Of a DNA stretch of 64,000 nt, positions 1-10,092 are shown one piece after another (the first letter of the stretch is position 1; the number at the start of each line of letters is the position of its first letter). The position numbers and the translations under genes were made by a program. Below the pieces are notes generated by a model. It was given only the letters and a program-made list of their open reading frames with translations, made no database searches and had not been told where the DNA came from. Source of the stretch: Rhyacophila brunnea (lineage: Eukaryota; Arthropoda; Insecta; Trichoptera; Rhyacophilidae); NCBI GenBank assembly GCA_022495005.1, contig JAGYXB010001401.1, positions 496,001-560,000 of the forward strand, given 5' to 3'.

Positions 1-637
1 TAATATATATATAATATAATAATATTATTAGCAAGAAAAAGGCTTGTTATCAGCGTTGCCAACTTAGTGTTTTTCTTGCCAGATCTAGCATTTTTTAAAT
101 AAGCATCTAGCTTGCAAAATTAGCGTATGGCGTTAAATCTAACGTTTTTAATCAGCTTAAATCTTTTCATGATACAGCTAGAATATTATAGCAAATTTTC
201 TTGAAAATCACCAATCTGGTTTTACGTACTTTATATTTTACTAGGGAAACATATCAGGTGGCAGTTCACCTGTCAATATTATTATCTTATAATTAATACA
301 CTTAATTTTTTAAATTGTATGACCTAGGTATTATATTAGTTGTAAAATACTAAATTCTTTTTTGATCTTTGTTCTTGTAAAAACTTTGAAAAACATAGCA
401 TTTTCTTCTGTCATCTAGCTTATTTTCTTATCGTATCTGGCATATTTTTATGAATAGTTGGCTACACTGCTTGTTATAACAATGGCGTACATAAAATTTG
501 TTAAGTAATTAGGCACTAAAATACAATACGGCTGAGGTTTAGAACCACTGTATAATATATCTACATTTCTCCATAGATACTTCGGTAGACCATCTATGGA
601 AATATATTAAAATTAAGTTATTTCCACGACATTTTTA
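1..637. other. AT-rich non-coding; possible LTR end at right edge
   Basis: No gene is visible. The first 30 bases are an (AT)n-like run. The final 100-150 bases before 638 may be the 3' part of a long terminal repeat, because a primer-binding site follows immediately and a CA dinucleotide lies a few bases upstream of it. The 5' limit of such an LTR cannot be placed, since no second copy occurs in the window. Confidence 0.4.
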
Positions 638-654
638 TGGCGCCCAACGTGGGG
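638..654 (+). promoter_or_regulatory. LTR-retrotransposon primer-binding site (tRNA-Lys type)
   Basis: The 17 bases TGGCGCCCAACGTGGGG are, as I recall it, the exact reverse complement of the 3' end of insect tRNA-Lys(CUU), ending in CCA. Ty3/gypsy and related LTR retroelements prime minus-strand DNA synthesis from such a site just inside the 5' LTR. A CA ending lies 6-7 bases upstream, as expected for an LTR terminus. Downstream (655-1030) no gag or pol similarity was recognised, so this is a relic or a solo 5' end. Confidence 0.6.
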
Positions 655-1032
655 ATATCAATTGTATGCAAGCAAGTGTGTATCTGAACAAGATGAAAGA
701 CCTGCTACAAGAGATTATCCTCATAAATTACTGTCACGTTTGTCACCGTAGTAAGCCGCGGAGGTTAACTAAAACCCGATACTGCACACGGCCGCATATC
801 AAATTGACTTGTCGTGCAGTGTTTTATTGGACATGTGTGAGAATAGTAAAAAAAACTCTTAGTAAACTGAAGTATTTCAATTGTGAAACAAAAAGTTTTT
901 ATAATCATAAATGTAATTCCAACCAGACAGATCTTAAATGAAAGTTTGACTTTCATAATACAAATAATACTTTCTTCTGGTACGAAGAATATTTTTAAAA
1001 TAAAACATACATTATTATATTCGTAGACTTTT
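655..1032. other. Unassigned sequence downstream of primer-binding site
   Basis: This stretch has a 91-codon open frame (666-941) with several Cys/His/Lys codons but no retroviral zinc-knuckle spacing and no recognisable gag signature. It may be decayed leader or gag sequence of the LTR element whose primer site precedes it. I assign no function. Confidence 0.3.
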
Positions 1033-1385
1033 ATATCGTCACCTCAATACTACAACTAGATATCTCAGTTTTGATCATTGTTGGGAAAATGAAATTTAAA
1101 CTTTATTTGATTAGCATAAATCTAAGCTATAATTATTATTTTAAATTAAAAATGGAAAATTGTGCTTGTCTAATTGGGAACAATTAAATAATATTCAATT
1201 TTATGACAAAATATTGTAGATATATTACTAGATTTATTTAATGCATTTATGGTTTTAAAGTTATATAATATTTTCAAACACATAAGTAGGTAATACAGTT
1301 TCCATTAACTTCTGTTCATATTCAATAGCTATCTCAAAAACAGTGAGAATCAAGTTATCTAGTTGTAGTATTGAGGTGACGATAT
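1033..1385. mobile_element. Small TIR element (MITE), about 350 bp
   Basis: The segment opens with ATATCGTCACCTCAATACTA and closes with its near-perfect inverse, ending TATTGAGGTGACGATAT. The inverted arms extend about 30 bases (through CAACTAGATA). The interior is AT-rich with no coding capacity. This is the structure of a non-autonomous cut-and-paste element. The flanking duplication is ambiguous, so the superfamily is not assigned. Confidence 0.65.
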
Positions 1386-1690
1386 GACTTATTGATTGTT
1401 TCCTTTGTAATAGTATAGTTACAATGATATATATAGAGGTTCAAAAGGTATATTTCTATAATATTATTAACTTGTTGAAATGGCCAAGTAATGATGGCAC
1501 AACAGGTGTGTTGTCCGCGTTGAAAGGATTAAAATATATAAAAAGCTCATTCAAGGATGTGATGTACGGAAAATTTACAAAATTTTGTTAAATATTTGAA
1601 ACATGATGATGAAATTTATAATTTAGGAGAATGCCTCATGTAAAATGACTAAAAATGACTAAAGTTCTCAAATAAAGTTAGTACCAAATC

Positions 1691-1885
1691 CATGCCCCCC
1701 ACATCCTGAACCGGGCCCCCCTACCTATCTCTAAGGATAAAGACAGTATGATGCTCTAGAGTAGCGTTTTTCAAATGGTGTACGCGGTAAAATTAATGTG
1801 TAAATTTACTGTTTTTACGGGCCTCTCCTAAGCCCGGGCCCCTAGGATAGAGCCCTGTCAGCCCCCCTCCCTTGTGGGAGCCATG
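1691..1885. mobile_element. hAT-type MITE, CATGGCCCCCACA family (short copy)
   Basis: Ends read CATGCCCCCCACATCC and CCCTTGTGGGAGCCATG, matching the family copies at 62868, 46065 and 34199. The interior retains the family blocks (CTACCTATCTCTAAGG, AAATGGTGTACG, AGAGCCCTGTCAGCCC). Flanking octamers are ACCAAATC and ACCTAATC, seven of eight identical, consistent with an 8-bp TSD. It is about 195 bp against 430 bp in the full copies, so internally deleted. Confidence 0.7.
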
Positions 1886-2605
1886 ACCTAATCTTATCGT
1901 AATTTTTTACTACTTTCATGGCGTATATAAACGTATTATTCTCACAATTATTAATAATTAATGAAATCATTAAAATGGCCGGAATGTCTTCTAAAACCTT
2001 CCAATAAAATAACTATATGTCATGCTTTGCAAAATGTTCCCCTTTTTTTAAGGAATCATCGAACAGTATATATTCATCTTTAATTTTATCAATAATCTAT
2101 ATTTTCATTGCGTAAAGTGAATGTCACTAATACTATCTTAATTTGTCATCATTTGCCTTCAAATTAATGTATTTGGATTTGGAACTCAGTAAACTCAATT
2201 GTCAATTCAGACTTAAAAATTTTGGAAAATACGAAATTGTATAAATTTATTTCAATACTACTAGCAAACATTTCAAAAACTACATAAGTATATATAATTT
2301 TGTGATAGAGGAAAATGCAAGCCAATAAATTTTACAATAGTTGGTCAACATTTTCATTACGTGTTTTAAAATAGATAGTGTTTCATTCAAATATGTAGCT
2401 TTACTACCGATTGTAATCCCAATCGATTTTTTTGATCCCGAAATACTTGAAATTTAGGATTTGCTTGAACATTTTTGTCAACTAAAAAAGTGTAGGTGTA
2501 AAACACCATTATTCTCCTAACTTTATGTGAATAAATATGCATTATCATTTTATAAAACTTGCTATACCTCGTTAATCTATAAAGTATTACATATCTACTA
2601 AATGT
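1886..2605. other. AT-rich interval without recognisable gene
   Basis: About 700 bases of AT-rich sequence. No open frame, inverted-repeat pair or similarity to other repeats in the window was noticed. Confidence 0.4.
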
Positions 2606-2725
2606 ATTTTACCACGTTTTTCTTAGCTCGTATTCTTGTTTGTCCAGTGGTTGTTTATCCAGTGCAAATCTTGCAATCAATTTTTAACTAATTTTCCGAC
2701 TAGCTAGACATTTGAAGCTTCTATA
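2606..2725 (+). mobile_element. Helentron/DINE-like element, 5' end fragment
   Basis: Begins TATTTTACCACGTTTTTC and continues through the family words GCTCGTATTCTTGTTTGTCC and CTAGCTAGACATTTGAA. It matches the 5' ends of the copies at 59583 and, on the opposite strand, 5676, 24388 and 61241. It stops abruptly where the minus-strand LINE fragment begins. Confidence 0.65.
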
Positions 2726-3345
2726 TATTTATTTATTTGAAAAAGACACGTTGAGTACATAACAAATTATCAATTCAGGACGTTCACAACATGACATTTA
2801 GAATAAAAATTACAAGTAATCAGTTCGGAAAATCAGAAAAAACAAAGTGGAGGAAAAAAAGAGAGCAAAAAATATTTTTATACAAAAGAAATAAAATTTA
2901 AAAAAACAACAATGATTCAAAAAGTACAAATTAAACAATAAAATATAATTTAAAAAACAGAATATATAATGGATCGCCAAAAATATCTACATCTCTAGGG
3001 AGTGCATTGACCAACCTCACAGCCCTCGCTATTGGTGCCTGGTGAGCCTGACATGAGGAAACAGCTTTCACCCAAAATAGGTCATGGCTGCGACCACGCA
3101 TGTAATTGACGGGTGCGTAAAAATTTAAATTTTCTAGAATATCGGGATTGAAAATGATACCACGTGAGAGCAGGGAAAAATTCTTTAACAGCAGAAGTGA
3201 CATACGAGCTTCAAGAGAATGAAAGGCGAGCATGCCTTGAAGAAAGTTAGTCGGAAAAGACTCGTTTGAGAAGGTGTCAAAAGGAAAATAATTATAAACT
3301 TTAAAATAGAGATGACGAAGAAATTTTTCTGATAACGGTATTTTA
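2726..3345 (-). pseudogene. LINE fragment: C-terminal end of reverse transcriptase ORF, Jockey/CR1-like
   Basis: On the minus strand an open frame running from about 3340 to 2931 encodes the tail of a non-LTR retrotransposon polyprotein. It reads KFLRHLYFKVYNYFPF, then PTNFLQGMLAFHSLEAR, and ends with the RAVRLVNALPRDVDIF block. The last pattern (R..RL.N...DVDIF) is typical of the C-terminus of Jockey/CR1-type ORF2 proteins; no catalytic RT motif is present. An AT-rich 3' UTR follows to about 2726. The copy is strongly 5'-truncated. A paralogous fragment with the same PT.FLQGML block lies at 18166-18480 on the plus strand. It sits between two pieces of the Helentron-like family, so it either inserted into that family or both landed together. 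Confidence 0.75.
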
Positions 3346-3349
3346 TTAC

Positions 3350-3798
3350 ATTACTTATTTGTCCGGTGGTTCTTTGTCCGGTAGAAATCTTGCAATCGAT
3401 TTTTAACTAACTTCCCGACTAGCTAGACATTTGAAACTTTTAGAATATATCAGAACACGATGCCAATGCATTCTTTTAATACTTTTAGCCATCTTTAAGC
3501 AGAATTGAATTCATGTTCAGTTAATTCTGTTTTGTATGGAAAGTTATTTCAAAAAAATCCGTAAAATACTATTATTGGTTGCTAAGGGGTGGTCTAGCAA
3601 CTAAATTATTAATATATACGTGCGTTACTATGGAAATCAAAATGAAATGTCAAAATGACATTTTAGTATTCTATATTTGTTTGTTTGTTTGTTTTTTATT
3701 TACTTCCTATCAAGTACAAGTTTGAGCATATTGAGCATAATAATTCAACAGAAAATTTAAAAATGTTGTATATAAAAAGTTCTTTTTATATTGTTATT
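3350..3798 (+). mobile_element. Helentron/DINE-like element, nearly complete copy
   Basis: Starts inside the 5' region (TTGTCCGGTGGTTCTTTGTCC) and runs through the family body (GACTAGCTAGACATTTGAAA, AGTTAATTCTGTTTTGTATG, GGTTGCTAAGGGGTGGTC) to the 3' hairpin AAAAAGTTCTTTTTAT. It lacks the first ~30 bases of the 5' end. The body is non-coding. Confidence 0.65.
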
Positions 3799-5149
3799 AT
3801 TTTAATAATTTATTTGTTAGTAGAAATGTATAGAATATGAGTTATATAATATATTTGATATATATATTTTAGTCTTAAATCATTAACACCCGTCGTAGGT
3901 CACTAGTGTTTATCTCGTTTCTGGCAAATTCAAATGCTGTTTTTTAATATGTATGTTTTACATCCATAGCATCTATGTAATAATTTGAAGGAATAATTAA
4001 CATTCATTGCTCACATAAAATCTGTTAAGAGACCTTCTTGGTAGCGGCCAAGATGTCAAATAATTTAAAAAAAATCAAATAATTAATGTTAAATTAAATA
4101 TTAATAAAAATAGATAGGGAAGAAATCAATCACCGAACACAATTCAATAATCCCGATCCCCAGTGTTTGCATTGTAGCTTTTATGATTTCAATGCAGAAA
4201 CGTCGAGTAAAAATGTTTATAATGCGGAATGGGTGCCTTTATTGGTGATGCAAAAATTCAATATTAAATATTTGAATGGACCGAGATCTAAAGACCCGAC
4301 TGGAGTGAGTTAGGAAAAGACTAATAAAGATCGCCCTCCTGTGGCGAGGCCCGATAAAGAGCGTCTCTTTCATGTCAGATGTTATAAGAAAATTATTCAC
4401 ATACATATTGATATTTAGTTTTATTTCTTTTTCTAAGAAAAAATTGCAAAACGCTGATTCACCATGGTGGTCCAGAAGTAAAAGCTTTTATTGTGTGATA
4501 CTGATTATATTTCATAATACTCTTTTGATTGTAAATATAACATTTATTATTTAACCTTCTAAATAGACAATCTTTGGTCAAACCCAGTCACCCAGTATGA
4601 GGTATAAAAGTCTTAAATACAGATCATTGACAACGTCACATATAAGGTGTGCGTATGTTTTTATGATGGCAACTAGACGACACGTCGTATCCATCTGGGC
4701 GCCGCACAGATGAATTAAATGCGTCAAGAAATACACCTACATAACGTTTTAGACTATCAGGCATATAAGCAAGTCTAAAAGAATTTATCAATAATACAGC
4801 GAGGTATATGGTTGTTGCAAAGACCAATATCGAATCTGTGCTTTCACGTTAAAATCTTATAGAAAATCACAGTCATACTACGCAATAACACCTGTATTAT
4901 AAATTAGTTCAGTCAGTTAAAGATTTATATATTGTTTTACAACTCTGTACTTAAAAAAATCAAAATCTTTTTGTTGACAGTAAAGCTTTTCTTGCTATAT
5001 TTTGTCACATCATTTCCACCTTAGTCCAAGATAGTTTTTCTGAGCTTTGAGATGGTGTGCAAAATTTCTTGAACCGTAAAGATGCTCAGATGCTTGGAGC
5101 CCACCATGCATAAAAAATGTCTACGCAATGAAATGCCATTAAGTGTTAA
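3799..5149. other. Interval without supported gene
   Basis: Mostly AT-rich. Between about 4260 and 4370 is a slightly GC-richer patch that I do not recognise. A 63-codon minus-strand frame (4827-4636) has a hydrophobic N-terminus followed by a charged tail, but no family resemblance. I see no transposon ends here. Confidence 0.35.
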
Positions 5150-5676
5150 ATAATTACAAGATAAAAAGAACTTTTTATATACTTACCACGGTTTAATTTT
5201 TCTGTTGAATCATATAAACTCGACAATTCTATGTATTAATAGTTTAGAACAAATAAGGCAATTGTCAACAAATCATTTTTTTGCTATTTTGCAACAAACA
5301 CACAAGTATAGAATACTGAAATGTTATTTTGATTTCCATAGTAACGTACGTATATATTAATAATTTAGTTGCTAGGACCACCCCCTTAACAATGGTACAA
5401 CACAAATAGCAGTGGATTGGATTACGGATTTCTTCCGAAATAACTTTTCATACAAAACAGAATTAACTGAAAATGAATTAAATTCTACTTAAAGATAGCT
5501 AAAAGTATTAAAAGAATGTATTGGCACCGTTTTCTGATATATTCTAAAAGTTTCAAATGTCTAGCTAGTCGGTAAGTTAGTTAAAATCGATTGTAAGATT
5601 TGTACTGTATAAATTGAGACTGATAGACGAGACCGGACAAACAAGAATACGAGCTAAGAAAAACGTGGTAAAATAC
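5150..5676 (-). mobile_element. Helentron/DINE-like element, full-length minus-strand copy
   Basis: Read on the minus strand it begins at the ATTTTACCACGTTTTTC end (about 5676) and finishes at the 3' hairpin (AAAAAGTTCTTTTTAT) with CTTGTAATTA at 5150. It keeps the inverted subterminal motif ACCACG near both ends. A short replacement (about 5612-5635) substitutes part of the GTCCGGTGGTTGTTTGTCC duplication. No coding capacity. Confidence 0.7.
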
Positions 5677-5861
5677 AGTATATTTTTTCTCATATGATTG
5701 ATTTTTATACACAGATTTCAAAATACACATATTTTAAATATACATGTCCTTTATTTTGTTCACATCACTCTACATACGTTCTACATTTACATGGCAGATG
5801 CGTGGTCTATATCAGTTGAAAAGACAGAGTCGTGAATGTATAATGTGTTTTTGAATACATT

Positions 5862-6136
5862 TTGAAATCAACTACTACATTTTATAATTCGAGTAAAGGT
5901 TTCCAGTACGCAAGGCTTTGGTGTCTTTGGAGTCTTAATAATCTCAAAGACTGGTTTGAACTCAGCACTCCATCCCAGTTTAGATTAGTGACAAACAAGG
6001 AAAATATGGCCAAACTCATCGCTGATGAATTTGGCAAACAATGAATGAAAAGTGACTCTCTGACTAAGTTTGCATCATGGAAATCGCCGCTGATGATACA
6101 GCCGTACTGCATCACCCAGAGAGAGGGTGGACTCAT
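5862..6136. other. Slightly GC-richer unassigned stretch, possible decayed coding
   Basis: Both strands carry moderate open frames: plus 5862-6044, 60 codons, and minus 6136-5882, 84 codons. They cannot both be real and neither resembles a family I can name. The sequence is more GC-rich and less simple than its neighbours, so it may be an old gene or transposon exon. The minus frame could equally be a shadow. Confidence 0.2.
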
Positions 6137-6178
6137 TATTATTATTACAATTGAGCACTTTACTTAATTCTGTTTCAG

Positions 6179-6452
6179 GTGATCTGTTATCTCATTCGAC
6201 GAGTGAGATACGTCCATTCGTCGACCGCGGACCCCACATTGAGTCGGCACTCCCGCCGGAAACTTATGTCCCATGTCAACTCTGACAAGTCTCGGCCGAG
6301 ATCATCTTCAGATAGTGCTTCGGCTGGGATGATAACTCAGGTTCGGCCGAGGCTTTTTGATGGTGGGTCGCAGCAGAAGGACACTAACATTTCCTACAAG
6401 ATTGCTCTTGTAACAAAACAATATATTTATCGAAAATGTTTTTATTTCTTCG
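6179..6452 (+). CDS. Candidate internal exon, Ser/Arg-rich, unknown product
   Basis: A 274-nt open stretch is bounded by a good splice-acceptor context (TTAATTCTGTTTCAG ending at 6178) and a consensus donor (CGGTAAGT at 6451-6458). The frame that stays open reads a basic, serine-rich segment with DKSRPRSSSDSASAG in the middle, and it is distinctly more GC-rich than the surrounding DNA. I do not recognise a domain. No convincing partner exon was assembled; a weaker candidate with a GTAAGC donor lies near 7150-7270. It could be a real host exon, a decayed transposon exon or chance. Confidence 0.25.
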
Positions 6453-6639
6453 GTAAGTACAAATTTTTTTTTTGAGTGCACGCATTCCATTTAACTAATA
6501 TGAGTTACATGTAATATAATAAACTGTTTTGGTTTATGTAAAATGTATTTATCAAACTTTTTTGCTTATTTCAATAATACGTATATAACTTTTGTGCATG
6601 TTTTGTGACTGAAAAATATATTGCATAGCTATATAGTAC

Positions 6640-6815
6640 CAGGGCTCGAAATCGTTAAAATTCAGTCTCGACTATCTGATCTAAATATGCCATATCATCA
6701 TAGAAAATATAACACACTCATTTTTATAAAATACACATAAAATTTTACAACTATGTAAATATCTTCAGAAATGATCAAGCGCTCCAGTTCGTAAGCTTTT
6801 TCATTTCGAGCGCTG
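6640..6815. mobile_element. hAT-type MITE, CAGGGCTCGAAAT family
   Basis: Ends are CAGGGCTCGAAAT and ATTTCGAGCGCTG. The body shares long blocks with the copy at 53725-53968 (ACACACTCATTTTTATAAA, CTTCAGAAATGATCAAGCGC). No coding capacity. Flanking octamers do not match here, but its sister copy has a 7/8 TSD. Confidence 0.65.
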
Positions 6816-7619
6816 AGTATACAAACCTCCCACTGCTATTTACAAATGAATTTAATTTTTATACGCCCGTGAGCAATATTTAGTGTTAAAAAGATCAAAA
6901 TATATAATTACATAATATATATAAATAAATATAAACTCTAACTTTTGGACTACAGTAGGTACCTATGTAAGCATAGCTAACTAATATAAAATCAGGTGGA
7001 TACAGTCATGAGGTGAGTATTGATGGGATATAACAAAAGTTATAAGTACTAGAGTTTTGGTTGTCACTTTCAGAAAAATTTAATAATAAAGATTGAACAG
7101 TTTTCACAAGAAAATATTTCTTAATTTCATTTTTTACAACTAAAATCTAGTTGATCTTTAATGAAATTATATCAGTCCGATGTAGTTGCTTGCGATCTTG
7201 TGCGTCTACCTTTTCATATTATTTTAGCGACATGTTACCAAAAGCTTTTCACAGATGCCGCCACCGTTGCGGTAAGCTCTAAGAGGGAAAACCTCTTCTA
7301 CGTCAATAAACCAACTATTATATATTTCATTTTCAATAATTCAATAGGGTCAATAATTAAGTAATATATTTATAATATTGACCAGTTATAAATATAATAT
7401 ATTATAAGTATTTAGTAATGTAGTTAGGTACTATTCCGTATAAATGTTAATTTATGACTTAATCCCAGTATCCACTGTTCAGTATCAGTGACGGGTACGC
7501 AGCTATTGCACTACCCAAGAGCGGTAAATTTCAAGGGGCGGCAAAGGAATGGAAGGAATGCAAAAAGTAGTCGATTTTTTTCTTACCATATACCTACTTA
7601 CACATTATCAAGAAATTAA
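6816..7619. other. Interval without supported gene
   Basis: AT-rich. At 7150-7270 a short stretch ending GTTGCGGTAAGCTC could be an exon with a splice donor (a MKLYQSDVVACD-like frame), but without supporting similarity I do not call it. Confidence 0.25.
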
Positions 7620-8190
7620 GAAGGCGCACACAGATTGCAAAAAATGCGATAACACGCCTTATCACTATATGGAAAGATCGGGGAATTTCGATTGCCACAA
7701 AAATGATGCTTGTGCAAACATTAGTTTTCTCGATATTTCTATACGGAGTCGAGTCGTAGACCCTGAAGGCAAGGGAACGGATGGCAATTGATGCCTTTGA
7801 GGTGTGGTGTTGGCGCCGAATGCTTCGTATTTCTTGGACGGAGCACAGGACAAACCAGTCAATCATCCAGAGACAGAAGATAAAGGAACGGCTCTCGACA
7901 ATATGTCTGAGAAGAATTCTGCAGTTTTTTGGACATATTGTCAGGCGCGCACCGGACAACCTGGCTCTAGAGACTGGTAGTTTTGAGTGGCCTCCAAGGA
8001 AGGCAAAGCAGAGGAAGAGCGTCTGCGCTCTGGATCGACCAAGTGAAAGAGCTGACTGGGGGCACCATCCATTCTGCCCTGAGAGAAACGGAAGATCGAG
8101 AAGGATGGAAAGTCTTGGTCGCCTAAAGATGGCAAAATTCAAATGTGGTCACGATGCTCAGCCATGAGTGCACGACCAAGAAGAAGAGAC
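7620..8190 (+). pseudogene. RTE-clade LINE fragment: C-terminal end of reverse transcriptase, broken
   Basis: One frame reads RRRTQIAKNAITRLITIWKD, then GISIATKMMLVQTLVFSIFL and YGVES, a stop (TAG at 7768-7770 where the family has Trp), then TLKARERMAIDAFEVWCWRR and MLRISWTEHRTN. This is the well-known thumb/C-terminal region of RTE-type endonuclease-reverse transcriptases (W.DRGIS, F..FLYG.E.W, DAFE.WCWRRMLRISW). After about 7975 the frame shifts and the family tail WIDQVKELTGGTIHSALRE plus REGWK is read in another frame. The copy ends CGACCAAGAAGAAGAGAC, a short AAG-repeat tail. It is 5'-truncated with at least one nonsense change and one frameshift, so not functional. The long minus-strand open frame over the same bases is a shadow. 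Confidence 0.88.
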
Positions 8191-9976
8191 ATATTATCAT
8201 ATACAGTAGCTACATCACACAAAAGTGAGTGCATTAAATAAACTTTGATAAGTACAATATATTGTGGTAGGTACCGCATATAAAGCATTAAACAGGTATA
8301 CATCAAAAACGTTTCGTACCTTTGTAAAACAATTGGGCTATAAGGGAAAGTCAACTGGACATTAATACTTTGGACGCTGAAGACGCACATGCGCGTAATG
8401 ACCAGGCGGCGGATCGATGTAATTAACGTGCATTTTAAAGGTGCTAATTAAAATCTCATTATATAGTCAGCAGCGAATGAGAGATAGGTAGGCTCTGCAA
8501 CTGTTCTCAATGCGCATTGTGTCTGAAGATGCCGAAAGACTAAACCTGGGTCGCAAAACACGACGCAAGAATAAAAGTACAAAATGTAAATCAATTCAAA
8601 TTTAGGTTCTTGTTAGTTTACAGGAAGCCGCGGACAAATAAATTTAAAAAATGGCCGATATCCTGGATTATTTGTTAGGTTAGGTTTTCATTCTTGAATT
8701 CATGAATTTTGTCAAAATCGGCAATGAAAATTGACACGTTTCCCGCCTGGCTTCCTATAAAGTGAAAACCGACTTAAAATTTTATTTCATTTTTTTCGTT
8801 TTAAGCGTGCCGGGTTATACCTTTACGTACTATGCACATTAATGTATGGTAAACAGTGTCAATCAGATTGTGTTCCCTGGTATTCATATTATTTTTTAAA
8901 AAATGCGTGCTATTTTTTTTTTATATTGATATTAAAAATCAATATAGCATAATTGAATGAATTCATTTAAAATTAATTTCCAATTGTAACGGATTCGCGC
9001 GCACAATAAATCAGCTGTTATATAATGTACAATCAAGATCCGCCGTAAGCGCCTTAGCTTTGTAATTTAAATAAAATATATAATTAATTATGATAATAAC
9101 ATTAGGACCATTGCGCAATGAGGTGAGGCTTGCGGCAGGCGGCAGGGGGCGCGACATGTGCGGTCCGCCCGTTGAAAAGACGACCCAGCGCTATGTTACT
9201 CGTACTTACAATCCGTTAAAAGTAACCACGTCAACACTGTCGAATCAAAGCACTAGTATTCGTATTTGACTTAAGGGGGCGTGTAATAGATATCAGTGAT
9301 GGAATTAAGAAGCAAGACAACCGTGTCCGGAAAATTGTACGTATGAAATTGGCCGTATCACAGTTCACATTGAGTTGTTGTATCGGATAACGATGGCCGT
9401 ATTAAATTGAGATCAAATTAATGTGAAAATCAAATACCTACTTACCTACCCAAAAATATCGTCATAAAAACCACCGGAATACAAGAAGAAAAAAAACATA
9501 TCGTTTACGATTCTGACTGATTCAAAGGTATGTCAGCAACTAGTTGCTCATGAAATACTCCACGAACAACGCGTATTTTTTTGACACAACTATTGATGGT
9601 TATCTCTTTCGGGTACGACAGCTCATAATGATTTGTAATACGGCGAAATGTAGTAGGTACCCACAATTTTCATTTAACCCAAGGTAAATAATATTAGTGA
9701 TGTCTGATTATAATTGTGCTACTAGGGACATCTAGTGATGAAATTAATAAAGTGCAGAAAATTACAATTTACATTATTTCAAATTGTAATAATTGATTAA
9801 TAGGTGTGAATATTTAATCTGTTACTAAATGAGCGTTCGTTTAATGTATGAATATATTCTTATTTTAATGACTATTGCTGTCATTGAAATATGGTTTAAT
9901 AATTAACTATCTCGAAATTCTAGATTTTTTTTGTATAATTGTTAGTTTTAGTGTATTTTGCGTAAAAAAATAATGT
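8191..9976. other. Interval without gene; two GC-richer patches
   Basis: Mostly AT-rich. TTAGGTTAGG occurs at about 8674, followed by an E2F-like TTTCCCGCC at 8739-8748. A GC-rich patch at 9110-9200 holds a CTCF-like motif and several CpGs. No transposon ends or coding frames were recognised. Confidence 0.35.
9141..9155 (+). promoter_or_regulatory. CTCF-like motif candidate
   Basis: The bases GGCAGGGGGCGCGAC fit the conserved CTCF core (YAGRKGGCRS as known from animals). They lie in the most GC-rich ~80 bases of an otherwise AT-rich neighbourhood. Motif resemblance only. Confidence 0.25.
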
Positions 9977-10092
9977 CTAATTGATTTAAGTTTTGTACTA
10001 TTCCATTTGCGTCGTTTTTGCAATAGTACAAAACTTAAATCCATTAGAATTTAAATTCAAATTCCATCAAGTACCTTCGGTCGGTAGTATTA
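9977..10092. mobile_element. Small foldback MITE, CTAATGGATT family
   Basis: Inverted arms CTAATTGATTTAAGTTTTGT ... TACAAAACTTAAATCCATTAG around a short centre, followed by the family flank GAATTTAAATTCAAATTCCA and TCAAGTACCTTCGGTCGGTA. The same blocks occur in reverse order at 39314-39545, and one arm recurs at about 62433-62470. Confidence 0.6.

Noticed and set aside
4636..4827. Small membrane protein on the minus strand
   Set aside because: A single hydrophobic segment in a 63-codon frame, without splice, promoter or family support.
7594..8142. 182-codon minus-strand open frame
   Set aside because: It lies antisense to a clear RTE reverse-transcriptase tail and resembles no family; it is a shadow.
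8674..8684. TTAGG telomeric array
   Set aside because: Only two TTAGG units here and at 30855; not an array.
8739..8748. E2F-type promoter site TTTCCCGCC (also about 26564)
   Set aside because: A short word with no gene or other promoter features nearby.
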